Assembly: GCA_007127275.1 (NCBI GenBank)
Contig: SKZP01000668.1
Coordinates: 1-9,619, forward strand
DNA from: Planctomycetota bacterium
GTDB taxonomy: Bacteria > Planctomycetota > UBA8742 > SKZP01
Length of the DNA: 9,619 nucleotides
Reading direction: 5' to 3'
Within the stretch, counting starts at the first letter, position 1. Each line of letters begins with the position of its first letter. The position numbers and the translations under genes were made by a program. Positions 1 to 5,442 of this stretch are shown piece after piece. The notes under the pieces are model-generated. The model was not told the origin of the DNA, ran no database searches, and saw only the letters and a program-made list of their open reading frames with translations.

Positions 1-100
1 AAAACCACCCACGGCTGCAGTCGCCCGTCGCGCCGGGGTCCAATACACCGCAGCGTGGGTCACGCAGGAAAACCACCCACGGGCTGCAGCCCGTGGGCTT
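1..100. repeat. REP-like palindromic repeat, one perfect and one degenerate copy
   Basis: Positions 76-97 form a perfect 22-bp palindrome whose half-site is CCCACGGGCTG followed directly by its reverse complement, centred on a PstI-like CTGCAG. It is preceded by AAAACCAC (69-75 and on) and followed by CTTGG. The window starts (1-29) with the same AAAACCACCCACGG and CTGCAG blocks, but the right arm is degraded (TCGCCCGTCG). The two copies are about 68 bp apart in the same orientation. Paired, short, GC-rich palindromes between genes with conserved flanks are the usual look of REP/BIME elements mobilised by RAYT (Y1 transposase-like) enzymes; that identification is an inference, and no RAYT gene is visible here. 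Read on the minus strand, the palindrome lies about 36 nt after the AAA+ ATPase stop and is followed by TGGTTTTCC, so it could also act as a transcription terminator with a poor T-tract. Confidence 0.6.
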
Positions 101-133
101 GGTAGAATCACGAAAACCGAATGGCTACGGGCT

Positions 134-1693
134 TTAGAAGTCCGCCATCATGCTGCCGAGCATGTCGCAGTAGAGGATGCCGCGGTCAATGTCTTCTTTG
201 GCGAGCAGGCTGGATTGGTGGAGCCCTTCGAGGACGAACTCCATGGCGGCGAGCCGTTCGTTGTCGTCACCCGGATCCAAGTGCGCGCGCACCACATCTT
301 CGAGGCCGGGGACTGCGGTGAGGCGAGCCCTGTACTCCTCGGCAGTGAGCGTGTCGGTTAGCTCGACGGTGCGGCTGCCGGCGAAGTGGTCAATGATGGG
401 CTTGTATTCGCCGAGGTCGCTCTCCTCGTCCGGTTCGCGCTCTGGCCCCGGACCGGGCTTGCGCTGCCGCGGCGAAGTGGGCTTGTACGCCGAGGGAAAC
501 AGCAACTCGAACTCCTGGCGCAGCGCCTGGCCGACGAGGTTCGTGGCGACGTGGAACGGTCCCTCCTGCTCCCCTTCGTAGACCAACTCGAGCTTGCCCG
601 TGATTGCTGGCAGCGCCGCTTGCAAATCCACGACGCGCGCAAACTCGCGGGCCTTGCCCTGCATCACCGCGCGGCGCTCGACGTTGCTGACGACGTTCTC
701 CAGCGCCGCAATGGGCAGCCGCGCCGAGACGCCGCTGGCCTGGTCAACGTACTCGCTGTCGCGAGCGGCAAAGGCCATGCGGTCGACGACGCGCCGCAGA
801 AACAACGGCATCACCACCTCGATCTCGCCGGAACGCGTCGTCCACGCCTCCTGGTCGGTGATTTGCATGGCCTGCGAGACCTCGGCGGGGTAGTGCGTGA
901 GTATCTGCGACTCAATGCGGTCTTTCAACGGCGTGATGATGCTGCCGCGGTTCGTGTAATCCTCTGGGTTGGCTGTGAACATGAGCAGGATGTCCATGGG
1001 CAGGCGCACGGGAAAGCCACGGATCTGCACGTCCTTCTCTTCGAGGATGTTGAACAGGCTCACCTGGATGCGCGGCTGCAAGTCCGGCAGTTCGTTGATG
1101 CCGAAAATGCCGCGGTTGGTGCGCGGAATGATGCCGAAGTTGATGACCGCTTCGTGGCCGAAGTGCAGCTTCTGCGTCGCCGCCTTGACCGGGTCAATGT
1201 CGCCGACAAGGTCGGCCACGGACACATCCGGCGTGGCGAGTTTCTCGCGGTAGCGCTCACCGCGGTGAACCCACTCAATGGGTGTCGCCTCTTTCTTCTC
1301 GGCGACGAGTTCGCGCGCGTGCCAGCTTACCGGCTGGTACGGGTCGTCGTGGATGTCGCTGCCAGCGACAATGGGCATCCACTCGTCGAGCAGCTTCGCC
1401 ACCTGGCGCATCAGCCGCGTTTTCGCCTGGCCCCGCAAGCCGAGCAGGATGATGTTGTGGCGACTCAGCAGCGCGTTGATCACCTGCGGAATCACCGTTT
1501 GCTCGTAGCCGACAATGCCTTCGAAAACGCGCCGGCCCTCGCGCAGGGCAGCGATGAGGTTCGTGCGAATCTCGTCGCGTACCGAGCGAGAGTGCCACGC
1601 GCTGGCACGTAGTTCGCCGAGGGTGCGTGCCGCTGGCGGCTCGCTCGCGGGGGCGTCGAACGGAATGGAGGATTCGTCGCGAGCCTGAGTCAT
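134..1693 (-). CDS. MoxR/ChlI-type AAA+ ATPase (Mg-chelatase subunit I-like, Rv0958-type)
   Basis: This 519-residue cytoplasmic AAA+ ATPase belongs to the MoxR/magnesium-chelatase-I branch; such proteins usually act as ATP-driven chaperones or remodellers together with a von Willebrand A (VWA) protein. The Walker A is GLRGQAKT at residues 85-92. The Walker B region reads GIFGINELPDL (about 195-205), with Asn-Glu where most AAA+ proteins have Asp-Glu. From memory, this Asn is typical of the subgroup that includes mycobacterial Rv0958, as are EEKDVQIRGF (218-227) and ANPEDYTNRG (241-250, sensor 1). Arg259 in PLKDRI is the likely arginine finger. A Pro/charged linker (about 405-428) leads to a helical C-terminal domain (429-519). 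The reading frame is open to 1852, but the ATG at 1693 is preferred because AGGAG lies 5 nt before it and the upstream extension is low-quality protein. The real substrate is unknown, and no VWA gene follows within the window. Confidence 0.9.
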   Translation of the reverse strand: MTQARDESSIPFDAPASEPPAARTLGELRASAWHSRSVRDEIRTNLIAALREGRRVFEGIVGYEQTVIPQVINALLSRHNIILLGLRGQAKTRLMRQVAKLLDEWMPIVAGSDIHDDPYQPVSWHARELVAEKKEATPIEWVHRGERYREKLATPDVSVADLVGDIDPVKAATQKLHFGHEAVINFGIIPRTNRGIFGINELPDLQPRIQVSLFNILEEKDVQIRGFPVRLPMDILLMFTANPEDYTNRGSIITPLKDRIESQILTHYPAEVSQAMQITDQEAWTTRSGEIEVVMPLFLRRVVDRMAFAARDSEYVDQASGVSARLPIAALENVVSNVERRAVMQGKAREFARVVDLQAALPAITGKLELVYEGEQEGPFHVATNLVGQALRQEFELLFPSAYKPTSPRQRKPGPGPEREPDEESDLGEYKPIIDHFAGSRTVELTDTLTAEEYRARLTAVPGLEDVVRAHLDPGDDNERLAAMEFVLEGLHQSSLLAKEDIDRGILYCDMLGSMMADF

Positions 1694-1695
1694 GT

Positions 1696-1703
1696 CCTCT
1701 CCT
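1696..1703 (-). promoter_or_regulatory. Shine-Dalgarno of the AAA+ ATPase gene
   Basis: On the minus strand the bases AGGAGAGG sit directly before AC-ATG. AGGAG is 5 nt from the ATG at 1693. This fixes the start at residue M of MTQARDESS rather than at the upstream end of the open frame (1852). Confidence 0.75.
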
Positions 1704-1735
1704 GCAACCGACGCGTGCGCGCGCCCTCCGGTACC

Positions 1736-1755
1736 TTGCGTTGCGTTGCGTTGCG
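1736..1755. repeat. Pentanucleotide tandem repeat (TTGCG)4
   Basis: Four perfect consecutive copies of TTGCG (CGCAA on the minus strand) run into a partial fifth copy (TCAC follows instead). The array lies 43-62 bp upstream of the AAA+ ATPase start, in its 5' leader or promoter spacer. The unit is not a multiple of three, but since it lies outside the preferred coding region, a change in copy number would alter spacing and not frame. Confidence 0.75.
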
Positions 1756-1812
1756 TCACTCGCGCGGCGTCGTGTGTCGCCACAACACGGGTCGTTGTCG
1801 TTTCATCCGCGT

Positions 1813-1826
1813 ACGTCGCGCGACGT
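1813..1826. promoter_or_regulatory. 14-bp perfect palindrome, candidate operator upstream of the ATPase gene
   Basis: The sequence ACGTCGCGCGACGT is its own reverse complement. It lies 120 bp upstream of the ATPase start codon, in the 170-bp gap between that gene and the stop of the TPR lipoprotein gene. A dimeric repressor or activator site is possible. In GC-rich DNA a 14-bp CpG-rich palindrome can also arise by chance. I found no convincing -35/-10 pair in this gap, so the ATPase may use an atypical promoter or be read through from the upstream gene. Confidence 0.35.
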
Positions 1827-1835
1827 TCGCATGGT

Positions 1836-1856
1836 CCGTTAAACGCCGGCAAACGG
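1836..1856. repeat. Short inverted repeat just after the TPR lipoprotein stop
   Basis: CCGTT (1836-1840) pairs with AACGG (1852-1856), enclosing GCCGGC. It begins 7 nt beyond the stop codon of the TPR lipoprotein gene on the minus strand. It has no following T-tract, so a terminator role is only weakly supported; it may stabilise the transcript 3' end. Confidence 0.3.
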
Positions 1857-1863
1857 CTTGTGG

Positions 1864-2946
1864 CTAGCGGGCCGTACCTTCCACCTGCTCCTCGGCCCGG
1901 CGCACCTCAACGAGCGCCTCCTCCGGAGCGTGGCGGTACGCCTCGCGGATGGCGTCCTCGGCGTCGGGAATACGTTGCAACTCGGCGAGCACGAGCGCTT
2001 GCGCCACCCAGACATCCCAGCGCGTTTCGTCCTCGATCAGAGCGACTTCGTAGTCCCGGATGGCCGCGTCGTAATCTTCGAGGGCCTGATGCCCCTCGGC
2101 CCGTCCGACGCGAGCTTCCACATGCTGCGGGTCGAGTTCCACCGCTTGCTCGAAGTCGGCCATTGCTTCCTCGAGCAATCCCTCCGCAAGTCGTTCGCGG
2201 CCGCGGCGTACCAGCCCGTCGGAAAGCCGCCGGTCCAGACGCTCCTGGGCCCGCTCCCCGTCGAGCGGAACAAGGATTACCCGCGGCTCGACCGACACAC
2301 GCTCAATCGTTTCGCGGTCAATGTGATGACGCGCCTCAATGCCGAAAAGCTTTTCCACGGCTTGTTCCGGCGAGCCGAAACCGACGCGTTCGAGGCGGGA
2401 GTCCTGCGAGCGGAAGCGGTAGATATTGCCGTTGTCGTCGATGGTGCCGACCGGCGTCCCGCTCAGGTCGAGAACAGTGAGCAGTTGGCGCTCGACCGCC
2501 TGGTACAGTACGAGCGAGCCGTCGGACTGCTCCACTGGGTGGGGGAAAACCTCCTCGGTGCGCACGTCGATGCTTGCCTCGTCCCGGGCCTCCCACGGGC
2601 GGTCCGGCAACACGAAGACCAACCGCTCTTCGCGAATGTAGCCGACGTCGTAGGCGTCGCGCGCCCGGCCGGTGTCGCTGACGCGCACAAGCGTCACGCT
2701 TAGCAACTCGCCGTCCGAACGCGGCCTCGGTTCGAGGTAGCGCTGAAAGGTTTCCGACTGGAAAATGGCGCGTGCGCGCTCTTCGAGCGAGGAGCCGCTG
2801 CGGTCCTCCTCCGCCTCGCGAGGCACTTCCTCGGTAGGCTCCGCGTCGGCAACGCAGCCGAGCCCAGCGAGCGAGCTGGCAAGCAGCATCAGTGCAACCG
2901 CCCAAAGAGCGCGGCCGCCCACGCTCGGACCCATTGTGTCGAACAT
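1864..2946 (-). CDS. TPR-containing probable lipoprotein of unknown function
   Basis: I do not recognise a named family. The 360-residue protein starts with a signal sequence: a hydrophobic stretch ALWAVALMLLASSLAGLG ends in Cys31, followed by an acidic, flexible linker rich in Glu. That is lipoprotein-like, although the residue at -3 is Gly, so the lipobox (GLGC) is not canonical. Residues about 55-230 form an unassigned beta-rich region (for example GTPVGTIDDNGNIYRF). Residues about 243-342 form three tetratricopeptide-like helix pairs, including EAMADFEQAVELDPQHVEAR and DYDAAIRDYEVALIED. TPRs usually mediate protein contacts, so an envelope scaffold role is inferred. Start choice: ATG at 2946 has AAGGA 10 nt upstream; the frame also extends to a GTG at 2979, and an ATG at 2934 would give the neatest signal peptide. 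A putative own promoter lies at 3005-3034. The downstream neighbour is the AAA+ ATPase, 170 bp away. Confidence 0.82.
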   Translation of the reverse strand: MFDTMGPSVGGRALWAVALMLLASSLAGLGCVADAEPTEEVPREAEEDRSGSSLEERARAIFQSETFQRYLEPRPRSDGELLSVTLVRVSDTGRARDAYDVGYIREERLVFVLPDRPWEARDEASIDVRTEEVFPHPVEQSDGSLVLYQAVERQLLTVLDLSGTPVGTIDDNGNIYRFRSQDSRLERVGFGSPEQAVEKLFGIEARHHIDRETIERVSVEPRVILVPLDGERAQERLDRRLSDGLVRRGRERLAEGLLEEAMADFEQAVELDPQHVEARVGRAEGHQALEDYDAAIRDYEVALIEDETRWDVWVAQALVLAELQRIPDAEDAIREAYRHAPEEALVEVRRAEEQVEGTAR

Positions 2947-3004
2947 CCTCTTCGCGTCCTTGCGGGGGAAGGCGCTCACTCAACTCGGCAGGGGCGGAAC
3001 CTGA

Positions 3005-3034
3005 ATTCTAGCCTTGCCCCCCCTGCATGTGCAA
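3005..3034 (-). promoter_or_regulatory. Putative sigma70-like promoter of the TPR lipoprotein gene
   Basis: On the minus strand, TTGCAC (3034-3029) and TAGAAT (3010-3005) are separated by 18 bp that include a run of seven G. The -10 matches consensus at 5 of 6 positions and the -35 mainly in TTG. Transcription would begin near 2998, giving a leader of about 50 nt to the ATG at 2946. No experimental support; the spacer is one base longer than ideal. Confidence 0.4.
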
Positions 3035-3083
3035 CCGCGAGCCCGTGCATCACATGAAGCCGGCTCCTATTGCAGCAAAAATG

Positions 3084-3099
3084 TTTGGACGGAACCACA
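3084..3099 (-). promoter_or_regulatory. Shared 16-bp upstream element, copy A
   Basis: The minus-strand sequence TGTGGTTCCGTCCAAA occurs here and again, identical and in the same orientation, at 4396-4411. This copy starts 74 bp upstream of the TPR lipoprotein's putative -10 box and 138 bp upstream of its ATG. It may be a binding site for a common regulator, or a piece of a dispersed repeat. Confidence 0.45.
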
Positions 3100-3102
3100 T
3101 AC

Positions 3103-3128
3103 GTAGGCGGGCCTCCGTGTCGCCCTAC
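3103..3128. repeat. Imperfect inverted repeat, possibly a degenerate REP-like element
   Basis: GTAGG (3103-3107) pairs with CCTAC (3124-3128), and weaker pairing continues inward (CGGG with a bulged TCG). It directly abuts copy A of the 16-bp element. The GC-rich arms with a CCTCCG loop recall short intergenic palindromes common in several GC-rich phyla, but it differs in sequence from the 76-97 palindrome, so a shared origin is not supported. It lies 113 bp past the stop of the secreted protein gene and lacks a T-tract. Confidence 0.3.
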
Positions 3129-3240
3129 CCATCCGGCGGAGTACGACGGCGCATTTATTGTCTCGTCGCGAACACGAGCCTTCATCGTCGCAGGGGCCTC
3201 ACGTGACACGCGCGCCTTGACCACACCGTGCGCAAGCGGT

Positions 3241-4272
3241 CTAGCGTAGGCGGGCCGCCGCATTTGCCCCGAGGCGGCGGGCCAATGCCTGCAGGACACC
3301 GTCGAGCGCGGCTTGCGCGTCGGGACGCTCCTGACGGGTGGTAGCCTCGGGGATCTCTACGTCTGAGCCGTCGTGGGTACGGGTTGCCGTGATGGTGGCG
3401 CGACCGGTGAAACCAATTGCGATCGAGTTCTCGAAGAACTGGACGTTCTTGAAGCACGTCACGACGACGCGTCCAATGATTCGGTAGTGCGGATCTTCGT
3501 CGGTGACGACGATGTCGCGCTCTTCGAGGTACTCAACAAAAATGGCTTCGGCGGTCCGCGTCGCCTCCACATTTGCCCGCGCGTGCCCCGCCCAGTCGAT
3601 GCTCTCGCTCAGCTCCACCGACACGCGCAAGCGTTCGCCCGGTTCGCGGGCAGGGCCCGCCGGCTCCGGACGCGCGTCGTCGTCGGCCTCACCGCGGGGC
3701 TCCTCCTCGTCGGTGTCCGCGGCCTCGTCGGGGCGCTCCTCCGACTCCCGTTCCCGCTGCCGTCGCTCCCATTCCTCGCGATCCCGGAGGAGGCCGTCGC
3801 GGAAGATGTATCCGAGCGAGCCGAGCGCCTCCTTGGCCCGCCGGTGCTTCGGGTTCGCCCGCAGGACCCGCTCGAGCATGGTCATGGTTTCGCGCTGCAG
3901 TTCCGGGTAGGCGGCGCACCACTCCGCGAGTTCGACCCACTGGTTGAGCGAGCCGTCGTTCTCCTCGAGGTCGTCGTAGCGAAGCCGGTACACCGTGCGC
4001 GGTGCCAGCGCATCCCAGGAAAGCCGCAGCCGGTCCTCGCCGAGCCGGCATTCGATTCCGGTGCGCCCGATCTGCACATCATGTACGGTCCATCGCGTGC
4101 CGTCGCGCAGGGTCACCTCGACAGCATCGCCGCCTTGCTGGGCTTCGGCGTCTTGCGACACCGCCAAGGTGCCGGGGACAACGAAGGCGACCATTGCCGC
4201 CAGCACCGCGGCAAACACCGAGGTGGCAACGTGCCGAGTCATGAGTGGATGCAAGGTCGCGCGGGCGGGCAT
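3241..4272 (-). CDS. Secreted protein with charged linker and unassigned C-terminal domain
   Basis: I cannot assign a named function. The 343-residue protein has a signal peptide: hydrophobic VATSVFAAVLAAMVAFVV and a likely signal peptidase I site after AEA (residue 44). There is no lipobox. Residues about 50-100 form a small beta domain (VEVTLRDGTRWTVHDVQIG). Residues 108-160 are helical and resemble a TPR-like repeat (WVELAEWC, LERVLRANPKHRRAKEALG), a theme I associate with Planctomycetota proteins. Residues 162-214 are a low-complexity Arg/Glu/Asp/Pro linker. Residues 215-343 make an alpha/beta domain (YRIIGRVVVTCFKNVQFFENS, then AQAALDGVLQALARRL) whose layout loosely recalls FlgT-N or LPP20-type envelope domains; this is a guess. 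The ATG at 4272 is chosen because AGGAGG lies 11 nt upstream (GGAGGGG 9 nt); the frame extends to 4320. It has its own putative promoter and a 194-bp gap from the gene before it. Confidence 0.82.
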   Translation of the reverse strand: MPARATLHPLMTRHVATSVFAAVLAAMVAFVVPGTLAVSQDAEAQQGGDAVEVTLRDGTRWTVHDVQIGRTGIECRLGEDRLRLSWDALAPRTVYRLRYDDLEENDGSLNQWVELAEWCAAYPELQRETMTMLERVLRANPKHRRAKEALGSLGYIFRDGLLRDREEWERRQRERESEERPDEAADTDEEEPRGEADDDARPEPAGPAREPGERLRVSVELSESIDWAGHARANVEATRTAEAIFVEYLEERDIVVTDEDPHYRIIGRVVVTCFKNVQFFENSIAIGFTGRATITATRTHDGSDVEIPEATTRQERPDAQAALDGVLQALARRLGANAAARLR

Positions 4273-4283
4273 AGGTAGCGGCC

Positions 4284-4289
4284 CCTCCT
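4284..4289 (-). promoter_or_regulatory. Shine-Dalgarno of the secreted protein gene
   Basis: AGGAGG on the minus strand, within GAGGAGGGG, lies 11 nt before the ATG at 4272. It supports this start over the frame's upstream end at 4320 and over the internal ATG at 4242, which has no such sequence. Confidence 0.65.
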
Positions 4290-4319
4290 CAAAAGAATGG
4301 CACACGGTTGCACGAGACA

Positions 4320-4348
4320 AGTATACACCGGCTCGGCAGAAGAAAAAG
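4320..4348 (-). promoter_or_regulatory. Putative promoter of the secreted protein gene
   Basis: On the minus strand TATACT (4325-4320) is a strong -10 candidate (5 of 6), preceded directly by TG. The -35 position, 17 bp upstream, falls in a pyrimidine tract (CTTTTT) and is poor. The start would be near 4313, about 40 nt before the ATG. The weak -35 would fit a promoter that needs an activator, with a dyad at 4352-4363 and the 16-bp element at 4396-4411 available upstream. Confidence 0.4.
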
Positions 4349-4351
4349 ACG

Positions 4352-4363
4352 GTGACCCGTCAC
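4352..4363. promoter_or_regulatory. 12-bp dyad GTGAC-CC-GTCAC next to the -35 region
   Basis: GTGAC and GTCAC form an inverted repeat with a 2-bp centre, starting 4 bp upstream of the putative -35 of the secreted protein gene. The position suits an activator or repressor site. It overlaps a second possible stem (GACGG/CCGTC), and a 5-bp half-site is short enough to occur by chance. Confidence 0.25.
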
Positions 4364-4395
4364 GGGGCGCAACCGGCCAACGTTGCCAGAATGAC

Positions 4396-4411
4396 TTTGG
4401 ACGGAACCACA
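4396..4411 (-). promoter_or_regulatory. Shared 16-bp upstream element, copy B
   Basis: Identical to 3084-3099 over all 16 bases (minus strand TGTGGTTCCGTCCAAA) and in the same orientation relative to the downstream gene. This copy starts 71 bp upstream of the -10 box and 124 bp upstream of the ATG of the secreted protein gene. The sequences flanking the two copies are mostly dissimilar. Confidence 0.45.
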
Positions 4412-4466
4412 AGTGCACAGGGGGGGCGAAGCCGCGACGCAACGTGCTCGGGGTTGGTCGCTCTGG

Positions 4467-5297
4467 TTAGTCGTAGAGTTCTTCTTGCTCATCAATGCGC
4501 AGTATCAACGCTTCGAGCAGTTCGTCACTCATCCCGACGCGTTTGAGCTCAATCACGGTGTCGCTGTCGACGTCGAAGTCCACCCAGGAACGCTGAACCA
4601 ACAAGCGGATGTTCGACTCGGAAATGCCGGCGGTGACCATGTCGATCACGTTCTGCTTCGACAGCGTCCGGCTGGGCCGTTCGAGCTTTGGCTCTTCCGG
4701 CTTTGTCTCCCGCGAGACCTCTTCGCGCTCGTCTTGCCGCTCCTCCTCGCGCACGACGGTCAACCCCGTCGGGGGAGCGGACGTTTCGTCATTGATCGGC
4801 GAGCGCCGGGGTTGGACGACATCGCCAATGCGAACGCCCCGCGACGTTTGGTACGTCACTCGCGCCATGGAACTCGTTCGCTGCACGTCGACCACGTGTG
4901 CCTCGCCGCTGAATTCGAGCGTTTTCGGGTCGCGCGCCGTATACACCGCACCGTCGCGTACTCCGTGGTCGCTGCCGATGTTGAGCAGCAACTTGCCACT
5001 ATGGTTTTCCCGCGCAACCACCTCCCCGTGGTAGTCGCCGGTGGTCTCCCGCAAATCCTCAAAGGAATGCTCGGCGCGGTCGCGTATCTCCTCGGCCTCG
5101 GTGGGGCGCGGCGGTGGAGCGGCGACGAACCGGCTACGGTAGGTCGTACTGCGCGACTCGTAGAGTGGCGTCTTGCGCTCGACGACCACTTTGCCCGCCG
5201 TCGGCGTACGGCTCGCATGATATGCGCAAGCACTCGTCGAGGCGACGACGACGGCGCCGAGGACCATCAGCAGCAGCAAAGAAAAAACTCGGCTCAT
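4467..5297 (-). CDS. Probable lipoprotein with FlgT-C/MreC-like beta domain and C-terminal 'MV-AG-SE' motif
   Basis: This 276-residue protein has a signal sequence (SLLLLMVLGAVVVASTSA) followed by Cys24, so it is probably a lipoprotein, although the lipobox (TSAC) lacks the usual Leu. Residues about 88-163 form a beta-rich domain with GKLLLNIGSDHGVRDG, GEAHVVDVQ and a closing VRIGDVVQP. This pattern (short beta strands, 'N-G---GV--G', ending in 'GD-V') is found in the FlgT C-terminal domain and in MreC-like envelope proteins. A charged Glu/Arg linker follows (183-210). Residues 211-265 (NVIDMVTAGISESNI, then FDVDSDTVIELKRVGMSDELLEALI) match a widespread short helical motif, usually written LT--DV--MV-AG-SE--I, of unknown function. 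An envelope or surface structural role is inferred. No clear Shine-Dalgarno precedes the ATG at 5297, but the signal peptide fits this start exactly. It has its own promoter 70 bp upstream. Confidence 0.85.
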   Translation of the reverse strand: MSRVFSLLLLMVLGAVVVASTSACAYHASRTPTAGKVVVERKTPLYESRSTTYRSRFVAAPPPRPTEAEEIRDRAEHSFEDLRETTGDYHGEVVARENHSGKLLLNIGSDHGVRDGAVYTARDPKTLEFSGEAHVVDVQRTSSMARVTYQTSRGVRIGDVVQPRRSPINDETSAPPTGLTVVREEERQDEREEVSRETKPEEPKLERPSRTLSKQNVIDMVTAGISESNIRLLVQRSWVDFDVDSDTVIELKRVGMSDELLEALILRIDEQEELYD

Positions 5298-5366
5298 GGC
5301 ATTGCGTGGGTTGGCTCTCGATGCGTCCGTGGCAGGAGCGAAAGGCTCTCACTACCTTCATGCACC

Positions 5367-5394
5367 ATTGTAGTAGCGCACGGGCATAAGGCAA
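5367..5394 (-). promoter_or_regulatory. Putative sigma70-like promoter of the lipoprotein gene
   Basis: On the minus strand TTGCCT (5394-5389) and TACAAT (5372-5367) are 16 bp apart, matching consensus at 4 and 5 of 6 positions. Transcription would start near 5360 and give a leader of about 63 nt. It is the best -35/-10 pair in the window. Confidence 0.5.
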
Positions 5395-5417
5395 GTTCAG
5401 CAAATTCCCACGTTCGA

Positions 5418-5442
5418 TTTGGGAGGGCGCCCCGCTCCCAAA
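5418..5442. repeat. Perfect 8-bp stem hairpin upstream of the lipoprotein promoter
   Basis: TTTGGGAG (5418-5425) pairs perfectly with CTCCCAAA (5435-5442) around a 9-base loop containing GGCGCC. It is 24 bp upstream of the promoter's -35 box and about 350 bp downstream of metH. It could insulate the promoter by terminating read-through from metH, or bind a regulator. Neither side shows a T-tract, so a standard intrinsic terminator is not shown. Confidence 0.4.

Noticed and set aside
386..1612. 408-codon plus-strand frame opposite the ATPase gene
   Set aside because: Antisense shadow of a clear AAA+ ATPase; no motif, no plausible ribosome binding site, biased composition.
1858..2703. 281-codon plus-strand frame opposite the TPR lipoprotein gene
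   Set aside because: The minus strand encodes a signal peptide and TPR repeats; the plus-strand product shows no domain. The same applies to the 301-codon frame at 3373-4278 and the 381-codon frame at 4413-5558.
3162..3178. Hairpin CTCGT/ACGAG after the secreted protein gene as terminator
   Set aside because: Only a 5-bp stem with a 7-base loop, and it is followed by ACAATAAAT on the transcribed strand rather than a T-tract.
2976..3299. 107-codon minus-strand frame across the gap after the secreted protein gene
   Set aside because: It overlaps the 3' end of a better-supported gene in another frame, spans the 16-bp element, an inverted repeat and a promoter, and its product looks non-coding.
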